Part shown: positions 36,473 to 49,000 of the stretch, one piece after another | How the letters are laid out: each line of letters starts with the position of its first letter | Position numbering within the stretch: position 1 is the first letter of the stretch | Source of the DNA: Chrysoperla carnea | Taxonomy: Eukaryota; Arthropoda; Insecta; Neuroptera; Chrysopidae | Length of the DNA stretch: 64,000 bases | Direction of reading: 5' to 3' | Assembly (NCBI RefSeq): GCF_905475395.1 | Contig: NC_058337.1 | Span: forward strand, 66,050,368 to 66,114,367 | The notes under the pieces: model-generated | What the model was told of the DNA's origin: nothing | The model's input: the letters and a program-made list of their open reading frames with translations, nothing else | Database searches by the model: none | Position numbers and translations under genes: made by a program

Positions 36473-38024
36473 TTTTAAAATTATTTTTCCTTTTTTTTTT
36501 TTGGTAAAATAAAAGTGAAAATATGTAAAAATCTTATTTATAATACAGATAAATATTGATCAAAATTTGGATCATAGTTACGCCTTTTAACTCTAAATAA
36601 AAATAAATTGTTTGCATTAATGTGCATTAAAATAACTAAATTATAACGTCATTTTTGTGTGATTTGTAGCCAAAAAATTAGAACCTTTATATAGATCAGG
36701 AAATTGAACTTCTAATTGTTCAAATCTAAGAGGTTCGTAAATATTTTTTCTTTCTTTAAAATTTAATTACCTTTGGATTATTAACTGAGCAGTGTTTGCC
36801 AAATTATGCCAAAAACAGTTTTTCAATAATAATTGAAAAGTACATTCATGTTCATACTATGAAATACACTGTGGATCATTTTAATCTATAACGGCTAATC
36901 GTTCGTTTTGTAGTTTACCTATCAAAAAATAACACTATGTATATTTTAATTTTTATAAATATATATTCTTTTGCACAGTAATTACTGTTCATAAAAATAA
37001 ATAATCAAAAAAGGAATCAATTACTGCAGTGAAACGGGTGTGAACATGTTATTATAATAAATAAAAGAATAACAGATTGACTGATATATCAACGCATACC
37101 CAAACATTCCCACTACTATATTTTATCTATGGCCAAACATTTCGGGACTATATAGTCTCATTATACCATGTATATATGAAATATACATAGTATATTAAGT
37201 TTAGTCCCAAGTTTGTAACGCTTAAAAATATTGATGCTACGAAAAAAATTTTGGTATAGGTGTTCATAGAATCATCTAATTAGTCCATTTCCGATTTTCT
37301 GTCCGTCTGCCAACACGATAACTCAAAAACGAAAAGAGATATCAAGCTGAAATTTTTATATCGTACTCAGGGAGTAAAAAGTGAGGTCGAATTCGTAAAT
37401 GATCAATACAGGTCAATTGGGTCTCGGGTCCGTAGGACCCATTTTGTAAACCGTTAAAGATAGAACAAAAGTTTAAATGTAAAAAAAGTTCCTTATAAAA
37501 ATTAAAAAACTTTTGTTTGAAGCATTTTTTTTAAACATCACTGTTTACCCACGAGGGCGTTAATTAGCTGCAAATTTTATGGTATGTATTAATATAGGAA
37601 TATCACTTATTTACGTGACGTCAAAAAACAAGCGATAGCGTCATCAACACTGTCTATATATGGTATTTCAACAATTAACTCAGTCAACTATTTTTTTTCA
37701 CTTGTTTATTAATCAGGAAAATTTTAATTATTATTTATGAATATGTTGGCTATAAATTTTCAATAAATAATGTAATAAAAAATTTTTGAGTATAATTTAA
37801 CATATTAGGTAAAATCACTAACTAATGTTTCAAAAATCATAACATTCGAATTCATGATTATACGTATAATGATGTCATTCAACCCATAGATAAAAATGTA
37901 CCCAATCACAATTTAATATCAACTGTCACCACATTTTAACTGAGGTTATAAATTTATGACTCAAATTATTTTTTAAAAGGCGTGTTCTGTTATAATTTTA
38001 TAATCAAAATATTATTTCAACAAA
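36473..38024. other. shared upstream region of homocysteine methyltransferase and ARPC5
   Basis: A divergent gene pair separated by 1.55 kb, with R1 copy D in the middle. Both promoters must lie here or in the repeat. The inverted motif TTTTATCTATGG (37121-37132) / CCATAGATAAAA (37875-37886) brackets the R1 copy. Confidence 0.5.
37155..37715 (+). repeat. R1 repeat, copy D
   Basis: The fullest copy: AATATACATAGTATATTAAG at the left, AAACGAAAAGAGATATCAAG near 37330, the GGTCCGTAGGACCCATTTTG palindrome-bearing stretch near 37427, CATCACTGTTTACCCACGAG near 37537, and TTCAACAATTAACTCAGTCA near 37668. No coding frame. Confidence 0.8.
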
Positions 38025-41000
38025 ATGGCAAAGAATACATCAAGTTCAGCATTTCGAAAAATAGATGTTGACCAATATTGTGAAGAAAATTTTAAAGAAG
38101 ACGATGGTGATCAAAGTGGGAATACCGGACCCGACGAGAGCGAAATTATCAATCTACTAAATCAATATCCTTTTTAAATTTACACAATTACACATTATTA
38201 ATTTTTTTGTTTTTGTGTTATTGTATGTCACTTTAATTGTCTTAATTTATCGTAGTGGGTATTGTAGTATGTGGTAATGGTAATTAAATTCTCAAAATAC
38301 CAAACTCGAAAGCGGTTTTGTAGTTATAATTAACAATGATTTACATTGCCGAAAAGCCCAAAATTCTCAAACATCGAATGAACGACTTATACAAAATTAA
38401 AATTCCTCTAAGGCATATATAATACCTATTAATGCATTTAGTTCTAAATACATTACTCATTTTGTATCAAATTTCAAAAACTATACTATTTACGACTCGA
38501 AAATACTTTATATCAAATAAAATATATTTGGAGACTTATATACCGGGTGTCATTTTAAACAATCCAGATAAAAATTTCAGCAACAAAGGTTTATTGGGTT
38601 TTATTTTATAAATGTCCCAAGTAAAGCTGTTATACTTGAAGAGGGTCATTTCACCGAAAGCGTAAATTTAATATCGACTTTTGGGCACAGAGCACTCTTG
38701 GTCTAAGTCCTAGGGACCCACTTTCGGTACCCCTCTTTTGTCTGAATATCGAGTTGCAGAGTACTTAAAAATATACTCTAAAATCGAAGAGTATATTTTA
38801 AAAGATGTAGTGGAAAATTAGAAATTTTTTCTTTATAAAATAACAATGTTTGTTCGAAATATTTTAAATACGACAGAAATCGAAAGTAAAAATCTTAAAA
38901 TACGCATATGTAAAACACATAAAGTATGTGTGATGCACTCAATTTTTGATAGTAACAAATAGAAAAAAACTTCAAATAACAAAGTTTATAAAAAAAAATT
39001 ATTCTTACCAACTTATTTTGGAAAAAAAATTTTGGAATCCATAAATTTTTGCGTCTGGTTTCCACTGTTATTATTAGATTTACAAAAAAAAAAGGTAGTT
39101 TGTTATTTTACAAAGAATAACTTTCTAATTTAAACTTAATTTATCTTCTATTTCGGTTATGAACTTAAGTTGATTTCTAAAAGAGTAATAAATGGTATAT
39201 GAACGAAAGAGGAATCAGAGAATTTTTTAAAAATTTCATTACATTGTTTTACAACAAATTCTCGTCTGATCGGCCTAAAGTTTGTATAATCTATAATCGA
39301 TCAGTATCCGCCATTAATCGATAAATGATCGCATACTGCCATTTGAATTGCATTGCCGACTCATTAATGTAAATTCAATGGAGTTATTAGTCTACGAATA
39401 TTCATTCCAACAACACACAGATTGTAAAAGGGAAATAATGTTTACAAATTTTTAGTTAAATCAGACGAGAGATGTTGTTGAATCCATTATTAACCTCCCA
39501 GAAAGTTCTCCGCTCTGTACTTACACTAATTGTAACTATAATGTTATATAAACATCATTTAAAAGAGCTAAATCTGGTATATTACGTGTTGGACCTACCT
39601 AAATAAAGACTACAAAATATGTCAATTTGAGAAATGTATGTTCAGTAAATTCAATGTAAAAAGAAACAAAATATGAAGGAAGATAATGAAGATAATTACA
39701 TTATTTTTAGAAAAATTTGCTAAAGAGTTTTGGCATTTGAAAAGGACACTCTGTAACAGAATAAACCAAATTTGGATTCTCAAAAGTTAATTTTTTCCGG
39801 AAATGTTCTTTTCAGAGCTATGCATGGTTAAAACTAAATTACCTAATGTGTTACAAAAATTTTTAGATGTTAGATTCAGTTTATTTATATTTAAGAAAAC
39901 GCAATTTAGTGTTTTATTACAGATCTTAAAATTAAGAAAACAAAAATGTGATAGTAAATTTTTCACGAACACAATTAAAAAGGGAGATAAAATATTAATT
40001 TTTTTTTTAAATATTTGAATATATTTCCTTAACTTTGTATACAGGAAAAAATATCGAAGCTTTAAAAGTAGTGTTAAGTAACGCTCCTTTAGGATCAAGG
40101 AATCAACAAGTAAAGGTATAAATTCAATTAACACGAAACAGGGTGGTGATCGAAAATGATTTTTAAATTTCTCTTAACTGTCCCACTTATGATTTTGTCC
40201 TTCAAATATTCTGTATGCCCTATTAATCCTTAGCCACAATTTAAGGAGAAATATCTTGTAGGATAAATTAGTTACAGAAAAAAAGTTTCAAACAAAAGCT
40301 ATTACGATCTAAATAGAACATTTTAAAAATAATTTGACTTTGCTGACCTTCAGATTCATAAATGATAACAGATAGAAGATCATTTTAATCTCTTCCCTAC
40401 TACAGTCAGCCCAAACTTGGAAATAAACATATACATTTTTTTCGATTCAATCTTATTTAAAACAGTGGCATAATGGTATAACGAAAGAAAAAATTTCACG
40501 TTTTTTTTTTTTAATGTAATTATTTAAATCGCTCAAGAGATAGAAAAAGTAGATTGGTATATGCTAATATGCCCAAGAAGAGCGTTTATGCAAATTTGAA
40601 TAATATTGAAAAGTTTGGACAAAAAAGGCTTTTTTTATAAACGTTTCTGTGCTTAAAATTTTCTTCAATAGTTGCCTGAATATGTGCGGATATTGCGCGC
40701 TTGATTAATTGATCGGTAACATGCGAAATATCGGTCGAAAAATAGGTTGTGAAACATTTAGAAATACTATATTAATTATTTTTTCAATTTTTTATCTAGT
40801 ATATTTGCTTATAGTTGATATTTTTATTATAAGTGAGGTCTTAGTAATTGATGGAGTTTTTTTCTTCACAAATTTTAGTATAACTGTGCTAGAAATTTTA
40901 AAGTTGTTTCCAAACTACACGCAAAATCGTTTTTTTACGGACATCCGTATTATACTAGAATACTTAGTCAGTATAACGTATGTGTAGACAATTGAAAAAA

Positions 41001-42199
41001 TAAACTCGCTCTTGAAACATATAACAATGCGTCCAAAACAACAATTTCCTTGTTATAAATAAAATTTTTAATGCAAAAAAAATACGATGAGTGATGAACT
41101 GCAGCACCTTCAGTAGGTTGACACCTACATATTGAACTTTTTTAAGATGCCCTTCTTTAAGCTCAACAGCTTATTTGTAATATTTTTTTATATTTACCTT
41201 ACACTACAAAGTGATCTTTAATCTATTATCAGTTACGAATCTTAGTCAAAATCAAATTTAAGGCGTTTTTAAGATGCCCCTCTTTAAGCTCAACAGCTTT
41301 TGTTTGGAACATTTTTTTATATTTAACTGATTCTACGAGGTATTTCTGACTGTAAATGGCGACTAAGATGATTTTTTGTACATGTATATTCATATTTCTA
41401 TCGGAAACGACGTTATTTTAAAATAAGTAGGAACAATTTAAATTTTAATCACACTAGCAATATATTGGCTAAAAATATATTTTTGTATTATATTGAGTGA
41501 TCCATTATAATAGAGCCATACATTTTCATTCCAAGGGGTCCTTTTTTTTAAAAAGTGTTTCCTACCATACATGTGTCATGTGGCGGGGGGAAATACTTTT
41601 CCGGCATCAGTTTTTTCATAAGTGGAGTGTTTCAGTAAGTGGCGTGTAAAAGGAAGGTCAACATTTTTAAATGAAAATTCATATATCTACATTTTTAAAT
41701 GGAAATTCATATTTCTCAATGAATATTCATATTAGCAAATTGGTTTTCTTTATGCAAAAAAATAAAACTTTTCTGAAAAATTGCTGCTGTAGAAAATATT
41801 TTTTATTTTAAAATATTTAAATGCACCTTTCATACAAAATTTTCTGGCTCAATTATATTGAATAATTCTGCATATAAGTTCCTTGACTTTTCGAGTTCGA
41901 TTACCAGCCTATGAAAATAAGTACACCCCCTCTCATTAATTTGAATTACTTTTTAGGATAATGCATTAAATTTAACATTAAAAGTACTACTATCCATTAA
42001 ATCATCGTCACAAATTGAAGAAGCTGTTGCAGCATTAGATATTGAATTAGTAGATGTTTTAATGAAATATGTATATAGAGGATTTGAAGTACCATCAGAG
42101 GGTAAAAGCGCTCATTTATTGTTGTGGCATGAAAAAGCATATAGTGTTGGTGGTGTTGGAAGTATTGTTCGTGTTCTTACCGATAGTAAACGAGCTTAA
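38025..42199 (+). CDS. ARPC5: actin-related protein 2/3 complex subunit 5
   Basis: Exons 38025-38164, 40043-40115 and 41957-42199 join in phase into 151 residues, exactly the human ARPC5 length. ARPC5 is the smallest Arp2/3 subunit and helps assemble the complex that nucleates branched actin. Seen: an N-terminal [18 protein letters not shown], an acidic GPDESEI stretch, helices [10 protein letters not shown] and [20 protein letters not shown], and the C-terminal [19 protein letters not shown]. Odd: intron 1 is of the rare AT-AC U12 type and is described separately. If GT-AG is forced, the reading frame runs into a stop three codons past the true junction and the gene is mis-called. Intron 2 is an ordinary GT-AG intron. 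Confidence 0.96.
38165..40042 (+). other. U12-type AT-AC intron of ARPC5
   Basis: The intron starts ATATCCTTTTT at 38165, which is the U12 donor consensus, and ends TTGTATAC at 40042. A perfect U12 branch-point motif, TTCCTTAAC, lies at 40025-40033 with its second A ten bases before the acceptor, inside the narrow window minor introns require. Joining CA|A gives [12 protein letters not shown], which aligns without gap to vertebrate ARPC5. No GT-AG choice gives that protein. It therefore needs the minor spliceosome (U11/U12/U4atac/U6atac). It also holds a decayed repeat at about 38543-38880. Confidence 0.93.
41138..41340 (+). repeat. short tandem duplication in ARPC5 intron 2
   Basis: TTTTTAAGATGCCC followed by TCTTTAAGCTCAACAGCTT occurs at about 41139 and again at about 41266, a period of about 128 bases, with moderate divergence. 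Confidence 0.6.
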
Positions 42200-43389
42200 A
42201 TATTTTAAAATTATTAAAAATCAATTCAATCATGAATACAGTTAAAAACACATTTGCATTTAATTTTTTAGTAATTAGTATTTATTTAGTTAATCAAATC
42301 ATAATTAGGGTTGTAAGCATCCACAAATTATAAAGTATCGAATATTCTGGCTACTGCAAAAGAAACATCTATTGGTTAACAATCATAGCGTAATAAGTTG
42401 TAAAGATGTGCTTGTACAGTTTTATTAAAGACTATTCTGCGGGGGCGCCGTAATAACAATATAACAGACGATATATTAATAAATCAGCTAATCGTCAATT
42501 AATATAAGCGTCTTGAGTTTTAAACTTAAGAACGTCAGAGTATTGTTGATCTGAATATAGGATAGTTACTCGATTTAAGGTACAACCCTAATGATTTATG
42601 AACGTTATTTTAAGATGTATACATCTAAGATTCTAAGGCGTATCTCCTAGCATTCAAAAAATTATTTAGAACATCAAATATCGTTAAATTCGGAGTTTAG
42701 ATTAACCGAGGTAACAAATTTTTTAATGCCGATATTCCAATATAATTCCCTACAAACGTTTTAGTACGACATTTTCATATTTTTCGAGTAATTAATAAAT
42801 ATAATTACTAAAAACATTTTTTATTCTAATTTTATTTAATAATTTTAAAACGTTAAGTTAAAATAATAATTGCCGAAATGCCTAGGCATATTTCATTACA
42901 AAGTGTGTAAATATTTTATGAAATAAAATGATATTTCTAATTAGTAATTAATTTTTTTTTTTTTAATAAAAAATTCATCTTGTTAAGTTAACGTAATTTT
43001 TTTTTAAATTAATTGTAGAGAGCTTTACTTTGTGGAATTCCATAATTAGGATTTAAAAAAATAAAACTTCTAATTTACTTTGCTTATTAGTCCACTATAT
43101 TTTTAATATATTAATAATTTAAAATATATTGACATGTTTCATCTAACATAGACATTTTCAAAACTGAGTAATTTGTTTTATTATTAAAATAATTAAATTA
43201 TTATAACTTTAATATAAAATTTAATGTTAAAAGCGTGGGGTGCTCTTATTGCGATATTTGGCTCACCATGCTTTTTAACATTATATTATTATAAAATAAT
43301 TTAATTATTTTATAGGCTTTAGTCCGTTTTAAAAAATGTGGTATTTTAAAAAGTATTTTAGTAGGCTTTTTTTTCATGCGTCTTTAGCT
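42200..43389. other. intergenic, 3' of ARPC5
   Basis: AT-rich. A candidate ARPC5 poly(A) signal, AATAAA, lies at 42478-42483. No gene or clear repeat is recognised. Confidence 0.5.
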
Positions 43390-43570
43390 CAGTGGATTCC
43401 AAACTTTTTTATCTCGTAGGCCATTTGCCAGTATTTTATTATATAGTTAGATCCCTTACCACACAATGTCAGATTAGCACAGCGCGGTATTCGTTTTATC
43501 AGTCGATTTCATTTATTTTTTTTAATAATTGTGACTCTCCCCTCCGCCCTCTTTTTACATTTATGGGACT
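43390..43570 (+). mobile_element. possible hAT-type non-autonomous element end
   Basis: The sequence begins CAGTGGATTCCAAACTTTTT, like the CAGTGGTTC-CAAACTTTT termini of many animal hAT elements, and continues CTCGTAGGCC. The opposite terminus was not found, so only one end is supported. Confidence 0.3.
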
Positions 43571-43879
43571 AGGCCAATAACAGGGTACTTTTTCTGCGGT
43601 TTTTTACTGAACGAATTTTCTTATTGGAGTAGGTTCAGGTGTGTCGCTCTAATTTCAGCCGCCATCTTGGAAAACACTTTTTATCAAATATCTCGTAGTA
43701 GAATTTAAACTTTTATATTAAATTTTTTTTCTTATATTAAATGTTTTTTTTAATCATATGGTTATTGCTAAATATATACTACCATAGCCCATGGCTACCC
43801 TGTACTCGTGACTAAAAAACAACAACAAATTTCGTAGAAAAGTAATGAATAAAATCAAAAGTTATTAAATTAATATTAG

Positions 43880-44206
43880 GAGAACATGTTTTAAAAATAG
43901 TTTCATTTGAAATATCTTTACAGTTGCTGATTCACTTCTTAATGATGTGTTCAGTATTAGGAAAATATCTGTAAAAACTGTTACATTCGAATCATGTTTG
44001 CCTGACCCACTTATTATTTAACTTATTTAAAATAGAGATGATCTATTTTTTCGTTAAAATTATTTATTATTAGTCTAGCCTGTTTTTTCCTAAGCGGTAC
44101 AATTTTATTCCGTAAGTATATTTTTCGTCAGAAGCCAACATGACCAAGCTTGAAAATCAGGTGTGAATCATGGAATTTGATAAAGGAATAAGGAAGATAA
44201 AATATG
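43880..44206 (-). repeat. dispersed repeat, inverted partner of 14432-14712
   Basis: Reverse copy of the repeat in ITM2 intron 3. The best-conserved part is at 44150-44206 (TGTGAATCATGGAATTTGAT). Non-coding. Confidence 0.65.
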
Positions 44207-44404
44207 GGCAGAAAAAAAAATGCTGGAGAAATAATATATAAGGATTAATTAAGATAATCATTCACATTAGAATTAATTATAATTTTTCTAATTCACATTA
44301 GAATTTCAGAGCGCTTCATTTCAAAGCTAACATTCGCATTCGAGAATGTACAAAATTCAACATTCGTCCCATCACTAATACACACATACATCACTATACA
44401 TACA

Positions 44405-44650
44405 TTATCACGATTTTTTACCCTTTAACTTTAGTTAATACACCACCTTGTACTTCGTACTCCTTTTGTCGACATCCTTACCTAAAATTGTTTACGCATG
44501 GTTCACACGACCCTCAATAACGCCTGTGCCTGTTTTATTGAAGAATGATTTATTCTTATAGATCCCTTATTCTCATTTTCGATACCGTATAATCCTTTCT
44601 ATTCTTATTTTCGCTACCGTAGATCGTTTAGTCTTCGAATCGATACCCAG
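44405..44650 (+). repeat. dispersed repeat, partner of 7850-8060
   Basis: Second copy of the 7.9 kb repeat. Here the TTTTCGCTACCGTAGA end is partly duplicated (compare TTTTCGATACCGTATA just before it). Two copies of a CATCGGGA-GTTAGT motif follow at 44693 and 44820. Confidence 0.55.
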
Positions 44651-45034
44651 GGTTTGATATAGACCATTTTGGGAATGACTGTGTAGCTAGCTCATCGGGA
44701 AGTTAGTTAAGTCAAAAGCTGGTTTTCTTTAATAATTATTTTATACTTACTTTTTTCTTTTCATTTTCAAGCATTATCATTCAGTTCTTATATACGTTTA
44801 AAATTTCAAGTCTCTTGGTCATCGGGAGGTTAGTTTGGTCAAAAATTGTTTTAAATTCCATATTCTTTTGCATAAAAATAGTATTGCACCTTCCTATAAT
44901 TTTAATGTTAAACAATAGATAAAAACAAACAGATGTTCTTGAAGATTTAAAAATGTCATGAACTACCTATTTATTGCTGTTTTCAAATTATACTATTCAT
45001 ATAATGTGGCTCTTGTCAAGAACGTATCTAATCA

Positions 45035-45233
45035 TAGAGATATTACAAGAACAGAGTGTGAGCAGTAAGAGTGTCCGCAGATTAGGGACATAACGCTGCC
45101 GAGCTACCATTTTATTTCCTCTATGGTCACTTTTGATACATAGAGGTACAGTAGCTCGGCAGCGTTCTACCTATGGACACTCTCACGTATGGCTAGCATA
45201 GACACACACGCATCTACTCTTATAATATCTCTA
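45035..45233. mobile_element. foldback MITE FB5
   Basis: A 199-base palindromic element with ends TAGAGATATTACAAGA and TCTTATAATATCTCTA. Inner arms share AGAGTGTCC and AACGCTGCCGAGCTAC in inverted form, and the centre carries CCTCTATG...CATAGAGG. TA at both edges suggests a TA target duplication. Non-coding; it lies between ARPC5 and the zinc-finger gene. Confidence 0.8.
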
Positions 45234-46040
45234 GGTATCTAACTTACTGATATCAGTTTCTATCATCTATCTTATCGCTAGGATAGAGCATTATAATATA
45301 AAATACATAATTAATTGTTTATATTCTTTTCATCTCTTAGCTAGAAAGTCCAACAATTGTTTAAAAAAAAGTTGAAAATATCTAAAAAAAACTTGTTTTT
45401 GAATTATCAAATTTTATTTAAAAAATTTATTTGAAAAATAAATTATCTATTTACAGAGTAGTACATCATAACATTCTAAAAATGAATCAAATTCCAAATA
45501 ATTTAATTAAAATGTTTTACGAAAACTGAACATTTTCTAAAAATTAATTAATTAATCGTTAAATGCAGAACCGTTTTAAGCGCCACATGCAGGAAATACA
45601 TATATATCGTTTCCTTATACTATTAATTTCAGTTTCCGTACAACGATTTATGTAATAATATTATCTCTATAAATAAATAATATTCTTTAAAAATAGAGAG
45701 ATATTACATAAATGATACATACATTATGTGAAAACTCAATAATATAATGAAACAATATAGAAGTTTTAAATGTTTCTGCTAACGATGCAGAATTTGGTTC
45801 TACTTTCAACGAATAGATGGCGACGTAGCCAAAATTATATTTTTATTTTCAAGCTGAACTTGATAGAACAAATTATTATTAAGGCAATTATAATCCTTTT
45901 TTCAAAATTTAATCTTTACTATACATAAAAATGGTTATCTCCTCCTTTTTCTTGACTACGTGCGAACGAGAAATTAAAGTCCTAAATCATTTAAATAAAA
46001 CCTTATACTGTTGACGACGCTTCTTGACTGTTTAATATCG

Positions 46041-49000
46041 TTATACATTCTGCACTTTTTGTAAATTATCTAATGTCTCATTCACAGTTTCACCACCTTT
46101 TAAATATATCGTAACGCTTTCATCGCCCCCTTCCTCCGTTGCATTATTAAAAACATACGATATATTTTCACCATCTTCTAATTGCGCTTCATTACTTGCT
46201 TCCTCTTCGTGTTGGAAAATGATGTTTTGTCCAGTGAAATTTTGTAATGTACCCATATTATCCGTTAAATTGTACACAATATTCGAGGCAGAGTCAACAT
46301 ACACTACATTTCCACCTTGAGTACCATCATCATGATCAGGCAAATCATTTAAAATAACTTGACCATCTTCAGGTATAACAAATTTTTGTTCTTCTGTGTC
46401 GTTTGTAATTTCGATACCATCTTCAGTAGTAGTAACATGTTCTCCAGTGGTTTCATCACCTTGGATTACATACTGTGGAACAAATCGATACTGTTTTTTA
46501 ACACCAGGTAATTCTTCAATTGAATAATAAACAGATGCGGTAGAATTTATGTCATCTTCATGTGTATCACCATCATCTCCAATATCACCCGTTGTAGTAA
46601 CTATTTCTGCATTTTTATCAGTGTCAAAGGCTATTGCTTCACTTTTTATTAAGTTTGTCGTTAACTGTGATGTACGTTGCCATTCTTGAAATTCAGCTAA
46701 TTGTGTTTCATCTATTTCTATTGTATCATCACCTTCTTGAACCACATATTCGACGTAAGTGGTTTCATCAAGATTTTCGGTGTTACTTAAATCTTGATTA
46801 TATGCACCTATAAAAACAAGTTTAATAATTCAGTTATAGGAACTCATGTTTAAATCTATGCGGTTGTTCTCTGAAAAATTTTCTCGATTGTATGGTATAG
46901 AATTAAATTCACAAGGTAAAATTTTCCTATAATTCTGAATAGAAGATATATAAGTCGCTCATAACTTCACGACGAAAAAGTTAGATTAATAATAGTTCAT
47001 ATTTTTAAAAAATAAAATATTTTTGAAAAGGTAAAGGTAGGGTTTTCAAAACTTTTTAAAGCAAAATTATAATGCCACATGATGCCTATCTTTGATCCGT
47101 AACAATGAGCATTAATCGGAATAGTGGTTTGGAACACATTCAATTTTGATTTTTCCGTTCTGAATCTTATTTTTAACTTCACTAATCATTCTGGTATGGG
47201 AATGTCCGGCAGTGATGTTTAAGACGAGTCCACTCCTTTCTGTGTTAGCGAGTTAGTAACACAATTTTCCGCCCTAATGTCAATGTGTATTAATACACTG
47301 ATTTATCTAATTAGTCGACGCTGCTGTAAATTAAAATATGCTATCTAAATGTTACTATGAAAGTACTGTAATTTGAAAGTGACTATACATATATCAAGCC
47401 AATTATAAAATTTCGGGGAAATTTGGATATGTTGCTGAATGTTGTAAAGTGTTAAATTCTACTTCCATACTAATTATGATATTTCATGAATTCATTTTTA
47501 TGAAATTTTGGCAATATTTTTACCATCATTCTTGATTTGCGAAGATCAAATAAAAACTAAACAATGGTAGAGTCATGCGAATAGAGGTAATGCATAATAT
47601 TAAATTAAATCAATATTGAAATCTTACCTTGCATGGAATCATCTTCAGCGTATTCATATGTAATATTATCTTCGTCCACATACTCAATCAAAGATTCGCT
47701 CCCATCTTCCTTATTTTCAGAAAATTGATTTGTACCCTTTGAAAAAAATATTTTATTAAATTATAGTTAATAAAAGAAACTAAAATGTATCTATAAAAAG
47801 TTTTTTACCAAGCGCCGAGATCGTTTCAATCGACGTGACACTCCATCTTTTTGATTAACCTGTTGTACATCCATTCGTGGCCAACCGTGTGTTTCACGAC
47901 ACGATCTTTCATGACGTTTCCAATCGGTAACAATACGGAATTTTCTTGAACATACAGCACAAGAAAATTTAGGTACATTTTGATGTATCCTTGAATGCAA
48001 GTTTAACGCTGTTCGTGTCATAAAACGTTTTCCACAAGTTTTACAAACATGTTTACGATCAGCATGTTGCTCCATGTGCAGGATAAATCTGAATAAGATA
48101 TTTTAATAAATTTTGGTGAAAATTTAATAATAGCCCAGAAAAATAAGACAAAAAATATATGATCTGCTTAAAAAATCCAAGAGAATTTTTTTCACCGGAA
48201 TAATATATTTGAATGCAAGAAATTATCTGTTAAAAGTCCATTGCAAAATCATGTGCGGTAAAAAATCATTCAAAGTCAAGGTCACGTAAATAGATTTATT
48301 TTTAAAAATCTCGAAAACTATTAACTTTGTGATAGTTTTATCTATTTTAAAATTTGTTCGTGAGTTAATTTTACATAAAAAATATCCGTAGAAGCAATAG
48401 TTCTCAAGATATTTGGCTGAAAAAACTGGAAGTGTCTTTATAACATATACAGTACGTCTTATTTGACATTGCAATAGAAATAATAAACAACTTATCTGAG
48501 TGCGTAAAAGCTTCTTTTTATATGCACATAAAATAAAATCTATTTACTTTATGAAATACTTTATTGAGAATGATATTCATAATAATACAATATCTTGTTT
48601 TTCGTGTAGTAGAGTAAGTGACTTACTCTAATATTTCTCAGTTAAATATTTCGAAAACTATTGCTTCCAATTTTCATTCGAATAAAGATAACCCCGTAGA
48701 AAAAATTTGACTTGTAAGCTAAATCAGAATATCCATCAAAAATGTTAAAAAATTATTTAATTTATCTCTGATATTCTTCTAATTCAGGGGACCGAATCAA
48801 AAAAATTTTCATTTGTTTACTCACGTTTGTTCATTGTTCGAAACAGTTTGGCACGTATTGCAATAATACGGTTTATGTGTTTTCTGATGTTTACGTAGTT
48901 CTAGTGGTATTGAACAAGCAACACCACAATCCCTACAAAACATACGAGCACCACCTTGTGGAGGTATTGCGTCACGCCATGGTGTCATACGGCTTACTGA

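Noticed and set aside
38165-38180. Stop codon ending ARPC5 after exon 1 (apparent pseudogene)
   Set aside because: The stop lies in the AT-AC intron; correct U12 splicing restores the full conserved protein.
40709-40987. 92-codon hydrophobic plus-strand frame in ARPC5 intron 2
   Set aside because: AT-rich sequence readily gives Ile/Leu/Phe-rich frames; no start context or homologue.
43381-43560. tRNA-like A box (TTTAGCTCAGTGG)
   Set aside because: No B box at the right distance and no cloverleaf; the following sequence fits a hAT terminus better.
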